This document shows, piece after piece, positions 1-9,108 of a DNA stretch of 64,000 nucleotides. Both the position numbers and the translations under genes were made by a program. The notes beneath the pieces were generated by a model. It saw only the letters and a program-made list of their open reading frames with translations, searched no databases and was not told the origin of the DNA. How positions within the stretch are numbered: position 1 is the stretch's first letter; each line of letters starts with the position of its first letter. The stretch comes from Bacillus sp. OK048 (GTDB taxonomy: Bacteria > Bacillota > Bacilli > Bacillales > Cytobacillaceae): contig NZ_FNHN01000002.1 in NCBI RefSeq assembly GCF_900103525.1, positions 522,204 through 586,203 of the forward strand, read 5' to 3'.

Positions 1-53
1 AATCAGCAATCTCTAATCTAGTGGATGTTGGGTTTGAACCTTAATTAAGGATC

Positions 54-94
54 AGGAAAGGAGCCTGGATTAATTCCAGGCTCCTTTCCTTTTT
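54..94 (+). terminator. Rho-independent terminator of an upstream gene
   Basis: A 16-bp stem (54-69 with 75-90) closes over a 5-nt loop and is followed by TTTTT on the plus strand. It should end a rightward transcript entering from the left edge; it also lies just past the end of acuC on the other strand. Confidence 0.85.
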
Positions 95-128
95 AGGCAT
101 TTGCTACTATATGCCAGTATTTTCTATT

Positions 129-1301
129 TTATGATGACTCACTTTTTTGATAATGTCTGATTGGGTAGAGTGCTTTTTCAAGTGTAAGCAAATTCTTTTC
201 CGTTATTTCAGCTTTTCTAGGGATTGGCTTGTACATATCATTGGGATCATCCCAATTTATAGGAAGAGTCACTGGTGCCTTTCCTTGCCAATGGTCGAGC
301 CACTCCTGCGGTAAACTTCCTGAACAATTTGAGTTTTCAGTCATCTCCAACCAGATAAGTGCCCATGCTCTAGGAACAACCCGCCAAATATCATAGCCCC
401 CGCCGCCAACTGCAACCCACTTACCTCCACAATATTGATGAGCTATTTCATGTGCGAGTTTTGGGATTTCACGATAAATTTTCATGGTGGCCGATAAATG
501 CGTTAGCGGATCATAGTAATGCGAATCGGCTCCATTTTGAGTCAGGATAATATCAGGCTTAAAAAAATTAGCTACTTCCTTTAGTGATTGCGTGTATGCT
601 TGCAGCCAGGATTCATCCTCTGTGAATGCATCAACTGGAATATTAAAGGAATACCCATAACCTTCCCCCTGTCCTCTTTCGTTAACATTACCTGTACCAG
701 GAAACAAGTACCTCCCTGTTTCATGGATGGATAGGGTACAAACATTGGGATCATCGTAAAAGGACCATTGGACACCATCCCCATGATGGGCATCTGTATC
801 TATATATAGAACCCTTGCATTATATTTACTTTGGAGATATTTAATGGCTACTGAACTATCATTGTAAATGCAAAATCCAGATGCTTTACCTCGAAATCCA
901 TGATGCAATCCCCCTCCTAGATGTAGGGAGTGAAGAGACTGGCCAGTCATAACTTGGTCGACAGCCGTTAATGTCCCTCCAACCAACAAAGCGCTAGCTT
1001 CATGCATATTCGGGAAAATGGGTGTATCTTCCGTCCCTAATCCATAATTTTCTGCCACTGTTTGTGGAAGCTGTCCATGCCCTGCCATTTTCACAGCTTC
1101 AATATAGCTTGGGTCGTGAATTAGACTGAGTTCTTCATCCGTTGCCATTCTCGGTGGAACGATTTGCTTAGGGTCCAGTGCATTTAATCTATGTAACAAA
1201 TCCACCGTAAGCTTAAGTCGAAACTGATTAAATGGATGATCACTGTTGAATTTATATTTCAACAGCTCTTCTGAAAATATAAATGAGCACTGGTCATTCA
1301 T
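129..1301 (-). CDS. acuC: Acetoin utilization protein AcuC, class I histone-deacetylase-family protein deacetylase
   Basis: AcuC (390 aa here) is a zinc-dependent class I HDAC-like enzyme. In B. subtilis it removes the acetyl group that AcuA places on acetyl-CoA synthetase, reactivating AcsA. The arginase/deacetylase fold motifs are visible: HLGGGLHHG, the GFCIYND strand, and the metal-site [12 protein letters not shown] place the start at the ATG at 1299-1301, not at an in-frame upstream codon: it overlaps the acuB stop as ATGA and is preceded by AGGTG at a good distance, which implies translational coupling. It is the last gene of acuABC, divergent from acsA. Confidence 0.95.
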   Translation of the reverse strand: MNDQCSFIFSEELLKYKFNSDHPFNQFRLKLTVDLLHRLNALDPKQIVPPRMATDEELSLIHDPSYIEAVKMAGHGQLPQTVAENYGLGTEDTPIFPNMHEASALLVGGTLTAVDQVMTGQSLHSLHLGGGLHHGFRGKASGFCIYNDSSVAIKYLQSKYNARVLYIDTDAHHGDGVQWSFYDDPNVCTLSIHETGRYLFPGTGNVNERGQGEGYGYSFNIPVDAFTEDESWLQAYTQSLKEVANFFKPDIILTQNGADSHYYDPLTHLSATMKIYREIPKLAHEIAHQYCGGKWVAVGGGGYDIWRVVPRAWALIWLEMTENSNCSGSLPQEWLDHWQGKAPVTLPINWDDPNDMYKPIPRKAEITEKNLLTLEKALYPIRHYQKSESS

Positions 1302-1945
1302 TGGGAAACACCTGGCAGATTGGGCCATAAAACATCATGACCAGATTGTTTTAAATCCTCGATAAGAGCAGTAGGATTCATCGTTTGTATCCTTATTACG
1401 AGAATTTTAAATTGATCATTCTTTTTGTCAGGATAGACAAGAACACTCAAAATATTCGCTTTCCGACCTTTTATGATGCTGGTAATATCACTTAACTTTC
1501 CAGCAAGATTAGGTACCCTTATTTCAATTTGAGAACCAGGTTGATGGGCGCCAGTCAACTCAACAAGCGTTCTTAAAAGGTCAGTTTCAGTAACGATTCC
1601 AACGAGCTTCTGATTGTTTGTAATCGGCAGGCAGCCAATTTTATGTTCATAAAATACTGCTGCGATTTCTTCGACAAAATCTAGAGGATGTCCAGTAATA
1701 ACATCTTTTTTCATGATCGATTCAACAGGCTTTTGCAGGTCCTCTATATGTTCGTCTGCCCGAAAAATAGAAGGGGCAGCATCACGAATATCAGATAACG
1801 TTACAATGCCAACAAGCTGTTGATCCGTATTAATAACGGGTATATGACGGATTCTTTTCATTTCCATTAATTTCATTGTGTCAGCAATTGAAACGGTTGG
1901 AGTCACCGTAATAATCTCCGTTTTCATTATCATTTCCACTATCAT
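1298..1945 (-). CDS. acuB: AcuB, CBS-CBS-ACT domain protein of the acu operon
   Basis: A 215-aa protein with two N-terminal CBS motifs (each with an MK-x-(D/E)-(V/I)-IT-type start and HIPVIN or CLPITN cores), followed from about residue 140 by an ACT-like C-terminal half. Such modules bind adenosyl nucleotides or amino acids, so AcuB is probably a sensory partner of AcuA/AcuC. Its own activity is unproven in the family. The start at 1945 is supported by AAGGGGG 8 nt upstream and by alignment with MIVE-type AcuB starts; the upstream in-frame ATG adds nine unlikely residues. Confidence 0.92.
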   Translation of the reverse strand: MIVEMIMKTEIITVTPTVSIADTMKLMEMKRIRHIPVINTDQQLVGIVTLSDIRDAAPSIFRADEHIEDLQKPVESIMKKDVITGHPLDFVEEIAAVFYEHKIGCLPITNNQKLVGIVTETDLLRTLVELTGAHQPGSQIEIRVPNLAGKLSDITSIIKGRKANILSVLVYPDKKNDQFKILVIRIQTMNPTALIEDLKQSGHDVLWPNLPGVSQ

Positions 1946-1995
1946 CCCTAAGGCCCCCTTAAAAGTTCGCATGAAATCTTGGTATCAATTTAGTA

Positions 1996-2628
1996 TCAAT
2001 ACATAAAACGGTTCATAAAACGAAGGCGATCGAATCTTTGAATGGTATCTACATCTACCCTTTTACCAATTCTCGCCATTAGACAGTTGGCTGGATGGGA
2101 GCAAATTTCAGGGTCATCCGTTGCATACCACTCCAGGCCGCCAGCATTCATCATTTTCTCCATGATTTTTCGATACTCCCAAACATTTAAACCAGTTCCC
2201 TTTAAATCCCAATGCCAATAATATTCGGTTGTAATAATAAGGTAATCCTCCATGACGTCATCCATCATGGATACTGTAAGCAGATTCTTCCCCACTCCAC
2301 ATCCCCTAAATTGAGGAATCACTTCAATGGCACCTAATTCAATTAAATGGTCCATTTTGTCTTCAGACCAACGTTCAAGCGGGTCTGGAAAAAGGTATGT
2401 CACATACCCAACGATAGTATGGTGATGTCTTGCAATAATAATCCTGCCCTCTTCGAGTTGTGCAATTCCAACCAACGCTTGATGCTGCTGTTCTGGAGGA
2501 CGAAATGCGGTAAGATGTTCGTGAAATTCATATCCTGCAAGTTTATCCGCAGAAATAGGACCTTCAATAATTAATTTTCCTTGGGGTGTTTTTAATTCTT
2601 TAGCATTATACGTTTTTTTATGTTCCAT
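1996..2628 (-). CDS. acuA: Protein lysine acetyltransferase AcuA (GNAT family)
   Basis: AcuA (210 aa, the same length as in B. subtilis) is a GNAT acetyltransferase that acetylates the C-terminal lysine of acetyl-CoA synthetase and switches it off. The acetyl-CoA binding segment is visible as VIPQFRGCGVGKNLL (the R/Q-x-x-G-x-G/A type loop) near residues 100-115. The start is preceded by GGCGGTGA. It is the first gene of acuABC and shares a ~160-bp divergent control region with its target acsA, so writer, eraser and substrate genes stay together. Confidence 0.95.
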   Translation of the reverse strand: MEHKKTYNAKELKTPQGKLIIEGPISADKLAGYEFHEHLTAFRPPEQQHQALVGIAQLEEGRIIIARHHHTIVGYVTYLFPDPLERWSEDKMDHLIELGAIEVIPQFRGCGVGKNLLTVSMMDDVMEDYLIITTEYYWHWDLKGTGLNVWEYRKIMEKMMNAGGLEWYATDDPEICSHPANCLMARIGKRVDVDTIQRFDRLRFMNRFMY

Positions 2629-2729
2629 TACTTCACCGCCTGATAAATCATTCGCATATCAATTCTATTATACCGAATTTCTACCATTTTTTAGCTTGTA
2701 TAACAAATTTATTAAAAAGATTTTAAAAA

Positions 2730-2758
2730 TTGAGAATAATATATATTTGTACTATAAT
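2730..2758 (+). promoter_or_regulatory. Sigma-A promoter of acsA
   Basis: TTGAGA at 2730-2735 and TATAAT at 2753-2758 are separated by exactly 17 bp and lie 31 bp before the acsA ATG. I looked for a CcpA cre site here and found no convincing match. Confidence 0.75.
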
Positions 2759-2788
2759 TATCACATACTATCATAAGGGGGAAATGGA

Positions 2789-4507
2789 ATGAAAGTAGAA
2801 AAGCTACCGGTTATGCAAGGGGATCATAATTTAGCAAATTATGAAGAAAAGTATAGGAACTTCAGCTGGGAGGAGACTGAAAAGGAGTTCACCTGGAGTG
2901 AATCAGGTCTTGTAAATATGGCATATGAGGCAATTGACCGTCATGCTGAAACCTTCCGAAAGAACAAGATAGCCCTTTATTATCGTGATCATTCTAGAAA
3001 TGAAAAGTACACTTTCAAAGAAATGAAAGAGCTTTCAAATAAAGCCGGAAATGTCCTAAAAACCTATGGCGATGTAGAAAAGGGTGACCGCGTTTTTATT
3101 TTTATGCCAAGATCGCCTGAGTTATATTTTACTGTTTTGGGAGCCATTAAGCTTGGGGCAATTGTCGGACCATTATTTGAGGCCTTCATGGAGGGTGCTG
3201 TAAGGGATCGTTTACAAGATAGTGAAGCAAAGGTACTGGTTACTACACCTGAACTGTTAGAGCGTGTACCTGTCGTTGAACTGCCAGCATTAAAGCATAT
3301 TTTCCTTATCGGTCAAAATGTCGAAGAACAAGGACCTTACCTTGACTTTTTGAAAAAATTTGAAGGTGCGAGCAGCAAGTTACGAATAGAATGGGTTGAC
3401 CGCACCGACGGCCTTATCCTTCATTACACTTCTGGGTCTACAGGTAAACCTAAAGGAGTACTGCATGTACATAATGCAATGATCCAACATTATCAAACTG
3501 CTAAATGGGTATTGGATTTAAAAGAAGAAGATGTTTATTGGTGTACTGCTGACCCAGGCTGGGTTACAGGTACATCTTACGGTATTTTTGGACCATGGTT
3601 AACGGGAACATCCAACGTCATCGTTGGTGGTCGTTTTAGTCCTGATACCTGGTACAAAATGATTGAAGACTTCGGGGTTACCGTTTGGTACAGCGCACCT
3701 ACTGCTTTCCGAATGTTAATGGGAGCAGGAGATGAAATTGTAAAAAAATACAATTTAAGCAGCCTTCGTCATGTATTAAGTGTTGGGGAACCTTTAAATC
3801 CTGAAGTGGTAAAATGGGGAGTAAAAGTCTTTAACAAAAGAATACATGATAATTGGTGGATGACGGAAACCGGTGCACAGATTATTAGTAACTATCCATG
3901 TATGGAAATTAAACCTGGTTCAATGGGGAAACCGATTCCGGGTGTCGTGGCTGGAATCGTCGACGACCAAGGAAATGAACTTCCGCCATATCGTATGGGT
4001 AATCTTGCTATTAAGAAGGGCTGGCCTTCAATGATGCAAACCATTTGGAATAACGCTCAAAAATACGAATCTTATTTTATGCCAAGCGGTTGGTATTTTT
4101 CTGGTGATTCAGCCTATATGGATGAAGATGGATACTTCTGGTTCCAAGGTCGTGTCGATGATGTTATTATGACAGCTGGTGAACGAGTTGGACCATTTGA
4201 AGTAGAAAGTAAGCTAATTGAGCATCCGGCAATTGCAGAGGCTGGAGTAATCGGTAAGCCTGATCCAGTCCGCGGGGAAATCATTAAGGCTTTCATAGCC
4301 CTAAGAGACGGCTATGTAGCATCTGATGAACTTAAAGAAGAAATCCGTCTCTTTGTTAAAAAAGGTCTAGCGGCTCATGCAGCTCCAAGAGAAATTGATT
4401 TCCGAGACAAGTTGCCGAAAACGAGAAGTGGTAAAATTATGAGACGTGTCTTAAAGGCATGGGAACTAAACTTACCAACAGGTGATCTATCAACCATGGA
4501 AGATTAA
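2789..4507 (+). CDS. acsA: Acetyl-coenzyme A synthetase AcsA
   Basis: AcsA (572 aa) makes acetyl-CoA from acetate, ATP and CoA through an acetyl-AMP intermediate, in the cytoplasm. Adenylate-forming motifs are clear: YTSGSTGKPKG (P-loop-like A3), the WMTETG segment, and GRVDDVIMTAGERVGPFEVE (hinge). The C-terminal PKTRSGKIMRR places the acetylatable lysine at residue 549, the position modified by AcuA in B. subtilis. GGGGGA lies before the ATG. It is divergent from acuABC and is followed directly by a hairpin repeat and a terminator. Confidence 0.97.
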   Translation: MKVEKLPVMQGDHNLANYEEKYRNFSWEETEKEFTWSESGLVNMAYEAIDRHAETFRKNKIALYYRDHSRNEKYTFKEMKELSNKAGNVLKTYGDVEKGDRVFIFMPRSPELYFTVLGAIKLGAIVGPLFEAFMEGAVRDRLQDSEAKVLVTTPELLERVPVVELPALKHIFLIGQNVEEQGPYLDFLKKFEGASSKLRIEWVDRTDGLILHYTSGSTGKPKGVLHVHNAMIQHYQTAKWVLDLKEEDVYWCTADPGWVTGTSYGIFGPWLTGTSNVIVGGRFSPDTWYKMIEDFGVTVWYSAPTAFRMLMGAGDEIVKKYNLSSLRHVLSVGEPLNPEVVKWGVKVFNKRIHDNWWMTETGAQIISNYPCMEIKPGSMGKPIPGVVAGIVDDQGNELPPYRMGNLAIKKGWPSMMQTIWNNAQKYESYFMPSGWYFSGDSAYMDEDGYFWFQGRVDDVIMTAGERVGPFEVESKLIEHPAIAEAGVIGKPDPVRGEIIKAFIALRDGYVASDELKEEIRLFVKKGLAAHAAPREIDFRDKLPKTRSGKIMRRVLKAWELNLPTGDLSTMED

Positions 4508-4508
4508 A

Positions 4509-4657
4509 TAAGCGCAAGCGCCCTGGTCAGCGGCGTATGGCCTGGAGCGCTCCAACTGAGATAAAGGAAACACGAAGAGCCGGAGGCGATTCGATGTTGA
4601 CTTATCGTAGGGCGGAGAGCGAAGGACACTAGCCGCTAGGGCGCTGGAGCTGGACAG
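4509..4657. repeat. Nested-hairpin intergenic repeat, copy 1 (variant)
   Basis: It begins at the acsA stop codon and ends with GCGCTGGAGCTGGACAG. The ends (AGCGCAAGCGCC and GGCGCTGGAGC) are complementary. It belongs to the same family as the elements at 36308-36430 and 56933-57054 by its termini, but its centre differs. Such GC-rich repeats stand out from the AT-rich intergenic background. Confidence 0.8.
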
Positions 4658-4700
4658 TAAACTAAGTTCAAAAACTTATACTTTCTTATCTTTTAAAAAT

Positions 4701-4740
4701 AAGCGTAGGTGCCAGTTAAGGCGCCTACGCTTTTGTTTTT
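4701..4740 (+). terminator. Terminator of acsA
   Basis: AAGCGTAGGTGCC pairs with GGCGCCTACGCTT across a short loop, followed by TTTTGTTTTT. The T-tract end is also the left target duplication of the adjacent MITE. Confidence 0.85.
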
Positions 4741-5013
4741 GGCTCTGTTAATACTCATTGTTGATTTTCGTGTAGAAAAATTTTTTAAGCGGCGAATTTC
4801 CGGCTAATGTCGATAATAGAGGCTTTAGGAGCAGATATAAGCGGAGACATTCCGACTAACTGTTCACAATAAGACAAAAGCCATCGATTTGGAACGTATA
4901 ACCGGAAAAACTCCGCTTATTTTAAGGGAAATATGGGAATTTCCCGAAATAAACGGAATTTTTCCGCCTATTTTTCAAATTGAGTGAAATCAACATTTAC
5001 CTTTAACACAGCC
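4741..5013. mobile_element. MITE-like element, copy 1, with 8-bp target duplication
   Basis: The 273-bp element is about 95% identical by eye to 47630-47901. Its ends are imperfect inverted repeats: GGCTCTGTTAA at the left, TTAACACAGCC at the right, and TGTTGATTT a little further in on both sides. TTGTTTTT occurs directly before it (4733-4740) and directly after it (5014-5021), a perfect 8-bp target duplication. It has no coding capacity and contains several CGGA/TCCG small palindromes. The right duplication overlaps the ccpA stop codon. Confidence 0.85.
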
Positions 5014-5019
5014 TTGTTT

Positions 5020-6018
5020 TTAATTAGTTGATTGACGTTGCTCAATCCGATGTGGCAGTAAGACAGTTTGCTCGTCTACCTCTTCTTTGTTCATAAGTTT
5101 CGTTAGCAATCGCATGGCGACAGCACCAATATCATATAAAGGCTGAATAATTGTAGTTAATTGCGGGCGTACCATTAGGGAAAGCCTAGTATTATCTGAT
5201 GTAATTATCTCAAAGTCCTCTGGGATTTTAAATCCTTTATCCTGCGCACCATGAACGACACCTAGTGCCATTTCATCTGAACCAACGAGAATAGCAGTTG
5301 GTCTATCAGCTGCTTCCAATAATTTATCCAACGCTTCTATTCCAGAATCATAGGTGTAATCGCCTTCTACAATCAGTTCCTCATTAATGGCAATTCCAGC
5401 ATCTTCTAACGCACGTCGATAGCCTTTAAGCTTTTTATGGGTATTTTTTGGCTCCTGTAGTGGTCCAACAACGAAAGCAATATTTTTATGACCTTTATCA
5501 ATAAATTCTTTCACTGAATCATAAACCGCTTGTTCATAATCGATATTAACAGAAGGAATCTGTTCTGATTCCTCAATCGACCCTGCTAAAACAATTGGTA
5601 CTGGTGACTTACCGAATTCCTCAACATGTTCACTCGTAATATTTCCACTCATAAATACAAGACCATCAACTTGTTTTCCAAGCATGGTATTTAATAAATG
5701 CAATTCCTTCTCTATGTTTTGATCGGAATTGCTTAAAATAATATTGTACTTATACATGGTAGCGATATCCTCAATACCACGTGCTAGTTCAGCATAAAAG
5801 ATATTGGATATATCGGGAATAATGACGCCAACCGTTGTGGTTTTTTTACTTGCTAATCCCCTCGCAACAGCGTTTGGACGGTAACCAAGTCTTTCAATTA
5901 CTTCTAATACTTTTTTACGAGTAACAGGCTTTACATTTGGATTTCTATTGACAACACGTGAAACAGTTGCCATTGAAACATTGGCTTCCCGGGCAACATC
6001 ATAAATTGTAATATTCAC
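5020..6018 (-). CDS. ccpA: Catabolite control protein A, LacI-family regulator
   Basis: CcpA (332 aa) binds cre sites together with HPr(Ser-P) and governs carbon catabolite repression and activation. The N-terminal LacI helix-turn-helix ([21 protein letters not shown]) and hinge ([23 protein letters not shown]) are nearly identical to B. subtilis CcpA; a periplasmic-binding-like core follows. I choose the GTG at 6016-6018, which AAGGAG precedes by 10 nt; another in-frame GTG three codons upstream sits only 1 nt from that site. The stop codon abuts the MITE target duplication, so any 3' terminator has been displaced or lost. Confidence 0.95.
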   Translation of the reverse strand: MNITIYDVAREANVSMATVSRVVNRNPNVKPVTRKKVLEVIERLGYRPNAVARGLASKKTTTVGVIIPDISNIFYAELARGIEDIATMYKYNIILSNSDQNIEKELHLLNTMLGKQVDGLVFMSGNITSEHVEEFGKSPVPIVLAGSIEESEQIPSVNIDYEQAVYDSVKEFIDKGHKNIAFVVGPLQEPKNTHKKLKGYRRALEDAGIAINEELIVEGDYTYDSGIEALDKLLEAADRPTAILVGSDEMALGVVHGAQDKGFKIPEDFEIITSDNTRLSLMVRPQLTTIIQPLYDIGAVAMRLLTKLMNKEEVDEQTVLLPHRIEQRQSTN

Positions 6019-6198
6019 GTTTAACACTCTCCTTAGACACTATACGTATTTTTCTTTATTTTACAGCATTTATCAACAATTTAGTCATTGTGATATAGTA
6101 TACAATCTTTTATGTATTTAATCATACGATAAGAACAATAAAGCCGCAATTAAATTTGTCAACATTTCCACTATAATTTCATACTTTTCATAAGGCTT

Positions 6199-6264
6199 CA
6201 CTATAGACCTCTTATAGTGACCGTTCCCCTGTTCCAAAATCACTTTCGGTCACTATAGACCTCC
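6199..6264. repeat. Small interspersed direct/inverted repeat
   Basis: CACTATAGACCTC occurs at 6199-6211 and again at 6251-6263. ATAGTGACCG (6214-6223) and CGGTCACTAT (6247-6256) form a 10-bp inverted repeat, and CACTATA/TATAGTG at 6199-6219 forms a smaller hairpin. It lies between the aroA terminator and the ccpA start; function is unknown. Confidence 0.6.
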
Positions 6265-6272
6265 TTTGTTTA

Positions 6273-6309
6273 AGAAAAAAAGAAGCCCTCCGCAAGAATA
6301 CGAAGGGCT
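6273..6309 (-). terminator. Terminator of aroA
   Basis: On the minus strand AGCCCT and AGGGCT (6304-6309 with 6284-6289) close a hairpin followed by TCTTTTTTTC. It lies just beyond the aroA stop. Confidence 0.8.
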
Positions 6310-6321
6310 ACTCTCGTTTAA

Positions 6322-7398
6322 TTAAATTCTTACAAGGTTCGAAGCAAGCAGATCACTATAAAAAGTATTAAACTGATCCAAGTTCATTTGTTGTTGTGCA
6401 TCAGAAAGGGCTACTGCTGGATCTGGATGCACTTCCGCCATAACGCCATCCGCACCAATCGCAAGTGCTGCTTTTGCACATGGAAGGAGTAAATCTCTTC
6501 TTCCTGTTGAGTGAGTCACATCGACCAATACTGGTAAATGTGTTTCTTGCTTAAGAATCGGTACAGCTGAAATATCAAGCGTATTTCTCGTTGCCCGTTC
6601 GTACGTTCGAATTCCACGTTCACAAAGAATAATTTGCCCATTCCCTTGAGCCATAATATATTCTGCCGCATTAATAAATTCTTCAATTGTAGCAGCAATA
6701 CCACGCTTTAACAGTACAGGCTTATTTACTGCACCGGCGGCTTTCAACAATTCAAAGTTTTGCATGTTACGGGCACCAATTTGGATCACATCAATATACT
6801 CAATCGCCATCTCAACATCAGCTGGATTTACAATCTCACTAATGACAGCCATATCATATTCATCAGCTACTCGTTTTAGGATCTTTAATCCTTCAACCCC
6901 AAGTCCTTGGAAATCATAAGGGGAGGTCCTTGGTTTATAGGCACCACCGCGAAGCAGTTTTAAACCTTTTTCTTTCATTGCTTTTGCCACTGTTGCAACT
7001 TGTTCATAAGATTCAACTGCACATGGACCAAAAACAAAATGCTGCTTGCCGTCCCCAATCGTTTCACCCTTCAGATTTACAATGGTATCTTCTGGATGTT
7101 TTTTTCTAGAGACAAGAAGTGCTTTTTGATGGTCATCTTTTTGCAAATCTAAACCGGCCTTAAAAATTTCCTTAAATAAATGGTCAATGGTGGCGTTATC
7201 GAATGGCCCATCATTATTTTCTTTAATCACATCAAGCATTTTTCTCTCACGGACCGGATCGTATTTGTAAACGCCTTGAGTTTCTTTTGCTTTCGCAATC
7301 TCTTGGACGAGTTGAGCTCTTTCGTTAATTAGCTTCAACAATTCTAAGTTAAGACCATCGACACGAGACCTTAATTGTTCCAAATTACTGTTGCTCAC
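6322..7398 (-). CDS. aroA: Bifunctional chorismate mutase / DAHP synthase AroA (AroQ-AroG fusion)
   Basis: This 358-aa enzyme condenses erythrose-4-phosphate with PEP, the first step of aromatic amino-acid synthesis. It carries an N-terminal AroQ chorismate mutase domain (about residues 1-85, with [18 protein letters not shown] and DPVRERKML) that serves as the feedback sensor in Bacillus. The DAHP synthase barrel shows [29 protein letters not shown], and the C-terminal [15 protein letters not shown]. The GTG at 7396-7398 gives exactly the B. subtilis length and has GGGGA 6 nt upstream, so I reject a TTG seven codons earlier. It has its own promoter at 7486-7514. Confidence 0.95.
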   Translation of the reverse strand: MSNSNLEQLRSRVDGLNLELLKLINERAQLVQEIAKAKETQGVYKYDPVRERKMLDVIKENNDGPFDNATIDHLFKEIFKAGLDLQKDDHQKALLVSRKKHPEDTIVNLKGETIGDGKQHFVFGPCAVESYEQVATVAKAMKEKGLKLLRGGAYKPRTSPYDFQGLGVEGLKILKRVADEYDMAVISEIVNPADVEMAIEYIDVIQIGARNMQNFELLKAAGAVNKPVLLKRGIAATIEEFINAAEYIMAQGNGQIILCERGIRTYERATRNTLDISAVPILKQETHLPVLVDVTHSTGRRDLLLPCAKAALAIGADGVMAEVHPDPAVALSDAQQQMNLDQFNTFYSDLLASNLVRI

Positions 7399-7485
7399 TT
7401 TTTGTCCCCGTCCTTTCAATAGCTTGACAGAATAAACAGTCAGCTAGTTCCCAATTCAAAAATTTTTTATCAATAATTAGGCTTA

Positions 7486-7514
7486 ATTATAGCGGATATG
7501 ATCTTTTTTGTCAC
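7486..7514 (-). promoter_or_regulatory. Sigma-A promoter of aroA
   Basis: On the minus strand GTGACA (7509-7514) and a perfect TATAAT (7486-7491) are spaced by 17 bp, about 90 bp upstream of the aroA start. Confidence 0.7.
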
Positions 7515-7605
7515 GAACTTTTTCTTTAATGATTAAACGCTTTTAAGCACTAAAGTAACATATGATTTAATAGCTCATTGTATGCAGGCGATACTGAGAT
7601 GTTGC

Positions 7606-7938
7606 CTATATATTTTCTGTTAGTGCATTTTTTATTGCACGGTTGGTAATTTTCCAGTGTGAAGCATTCCAGTCAGCCTTACCATTATTAAAGAGTAGCA
7701 CTTGTGGTGATTCGTGTTTAATTTCAAATTTCTCGGCAATCTCTGTCGATAATGGTCGAGCATCTTGAACAGCTAAATAATAGGTAGGTACGCTTTGATC
7801 TTCCCCTGCATATTTTTGAAACTCCTTATATGCCGCGTCACTAATAGGGCATGTTAAACTATGTTTTAATAGAAAAAATCGGTCCTCTTGCTTCAGTAAG
7901 TCTTCAAATTGTGCTACTGTATCAATTTTTTTAAGCAT
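7606..7938 (-). CDS. ytxJ: Monothiol bacilliredoxin BrxC (YtxJ)
   Basis: A 110-aa thioredoxin-fold protein with a TCPIS active-site motif near residue 30. This is the signature of YtxJ/BrxC, which handles mixed disulfides between proteins and bacillithiol. The start has AGGAGGGT upstream. It follows ytxH in the order ytxG-ytxH-ytxJ, but a strong hairpin (7963-7999) stands between ytxH and ytxJ, so it may be partly uncoupled from the sigma-B promoter. Confidence 0.88.
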   Translation of the reverse strand: MLKKIDTVAQFEDLLKQEDRFFLLKHSLTCPISDAAYKEFQKYAGEDQSVPTYYLAVQDARPLSTEIAEKFEIKHESPQVLLFNNGKADWNASHWKITNRAIKNALTENI

Positions 7939-7962
7939 ATTTATTTTACCCTCCTAAATAAT

Positions 7963-7999
7963 AAACGGTGAAGTCATTCTATCACTTCACCGTTTTTGA
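7963..7999. terminator. Hairpin terminator between ytxH and ytxJ
   Basis: A perfect 12-bp stem (7963-7974 with 7984-7995) is followed by TTTTTGAT on the plus strand and by TTTATTATTT on the minus strand. It lies inside what is otherwise the ytxGHJ operon and may attenuate ytxJ. Confidence 0.7.
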
Positions 8000-8031
8000 T
8001 ACAAATATTCCAATTAATTTTTTGAATATTC

Positions 8032-8397
8032 TCAATGTGTTACTTTGTATTCTTCCTCTTCAAACGCCTTTTTTGTTTCTTCCAATTTTTTTCGTATTGA
8101 ACGTTCATTTACAGATTCTTTATTTGTATTTGGAACGTCTCCGATCGGAATATAATAATCTTCTTCTACATCATTTTGTATTTTCGTTTTATTCAGAAGT
8201 TGAGCGGTTTTTTCCTTAAGAGCATCAGCCTGGTTGGTAAACGTAGTTCGTAGCTCCTTCCCTGACTTAGGGGTTAAATAGATTGCAGCTGCTGCACCCA
8301 CTAGCCCTCCAATTAGTGCCCCAAGCAAGAAACTGCCTGATGAGCTTTCACTTTTATTTTGATTTGTCTCGCGTGATTCGTATTCCTTACTGCTCAT
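8032..8397 (-). CDS. ytxH: General stress protein YtxH
   Basis: A 121-aa protein with a polar Ser/Glu-rich start, one glycine-rich membrane segment (about residues 22-42, GSFLLGALIGGLVGAAAAIYL) followed by TPKSGKELR, then a charged, coiled-coil-prone tail. This is the YtxH family layout: a membrane-anchored general stress protein of unknown molecular role. GGAGGA precedes the ATG. It lies 27 bp downstream of ytxG in the same transcript under a sigma-B-like promoter. Confidence 0.92.
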   Translation of the reverse strand: MSSKEYESRETNQNKSESSSGSFLLGALIGGLVGAAAAIYLTPKSGKELRTTFTNQADALKEKTAQLLNKTKIQNDVEEDYYIPIGDVPNTNKESVNERSIRKKLEETKKAFEEEEYKVTH

Positions 8398-8424
8398 AAT
8401 GGATTCCTCCCTAATAGTAAATTT

Positions 8425-8892
8425 CTATTTTGATCTTTCTCTTTTCATCTCATTGGCATTGCTATTGCTTTCTTTTTTCGCTACCTTCTTTGCATTCCAT
8501 TTATCTTTTAGTTCCAGAAAAACATTGCTCCATTGTACAATTTGGGAGATTTTTTCTTTGTTTTCTTCTACTTGTATATCAAATGAATCAGTTAAGTTTT
8601 TTAATGTACCATTGAATTTAGTTACAGTTGACCCGACGTCTTTTACTGCAATGACAACACTATTTAAACTTTTTGACTTATCCTGAATATCATCGGCAAG
8701 TGCATTCGTTTTCTGTAAAAGTGCGGTTGTTTCTTGTGTGACACCGTCCAACTGTTTTTCTAATCCAATTAGCGTTTTTGAGACACTAGACAGCGTTTCT
8801 TGAAGTGAGTTTAGGGTCTTTGATAAATAAATCACCAGCACTAAAAAGGCAATCGCAATCAAAGCGACGCTTACGTATAAAATTATTTCCAT
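8425..8892 (-). CDS. ytxG: YtxG, DUF948 membrane stress protein
   Basis: A 155-aa protein with an N-terminal transmembrane helix (residues 3-24) and a long heptad-rich coiled coil ([13 protein letters not shown]...[10 protein letters not shown]), ending in a Lys/Glu-rich tail. It matches the DUF948/YtxG family, whose function is unknown but which is expressed under general stress and early sporulation in B. subtilis. The start has GGAGGT. It is the first gene of the ytxGHJ operon, with the promoter at 8927-8951. Confidence 0.9.
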   Translation of the reverse strand: MEIILYVSVALIAIAFLVLVIYLSKTLNSLQETLSSVSKTLIGLEKQLDGVTQETTALLQKTNALADDIQDKSKSLNSVVIAVKDVGSTVTKFNGTLKNLTDSFDIQVEENKEKISQIVQWSNVFLELKDKWNAKKVAKKESNSNANEMKRERSK

Positions 8893-8926
8893 ATGGTATT
8901 TACCTCCGCCTATTTACCTTTATGTA

Positions 8927-8951
8927 TTACCTATCATTCGCTGTGTTAAAC
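8927..8951 (-). promoter_or_regulatory. Sigma-B-type promoter of ytxGHJ
   Basis: On the minus strand a perfect GTTTAA (-35, 8946-8951) stands 13 bp from AGGTAA (-10, 8927-8932; consensus GGGTAT). ytxGHJ belongs to the sigma-B regulon in B. subtilis, which supports this reading. Confidence 0.65.
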
Positions 8952-9047
8952 GTAAAATAGGTATCATATACTACTTCAAGATGATTGTCTCATTTTCCTG
9001 CAATGGATTACAATCGTTTTAACATTTAAAGTTGAATTTTTAACACT

Positions 9048-9076
9048 TTGTGAAGGAATCGGTTACAATATAGTAT
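9048..9076 (+). promoter_or_regulatory. Promoter of the M29 aminopeptidase gene
   Basis: TTGTGA (9048-9053) and TAGTAT (9071-9076) are separated by 17 bp, 32 bp before the start codon. Confidence 0.55.
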
Positions 9077-9108
9077 GTAGATTTAGATTTTTGTAGGAGG
9101 ACTGCTAC

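Noticed and set aside
2629..2788. CcpA cre site in the acuA-acsA control region
   Set aside because: The best candidates have several mismatches to the cre consensus; I cannot support one by eye.
7515..7560. cre-like AAAAGCGTTTAAT upstream of aroA
   Set aside because: It misses the conserved G on the left and the CA on the right of the consensus.
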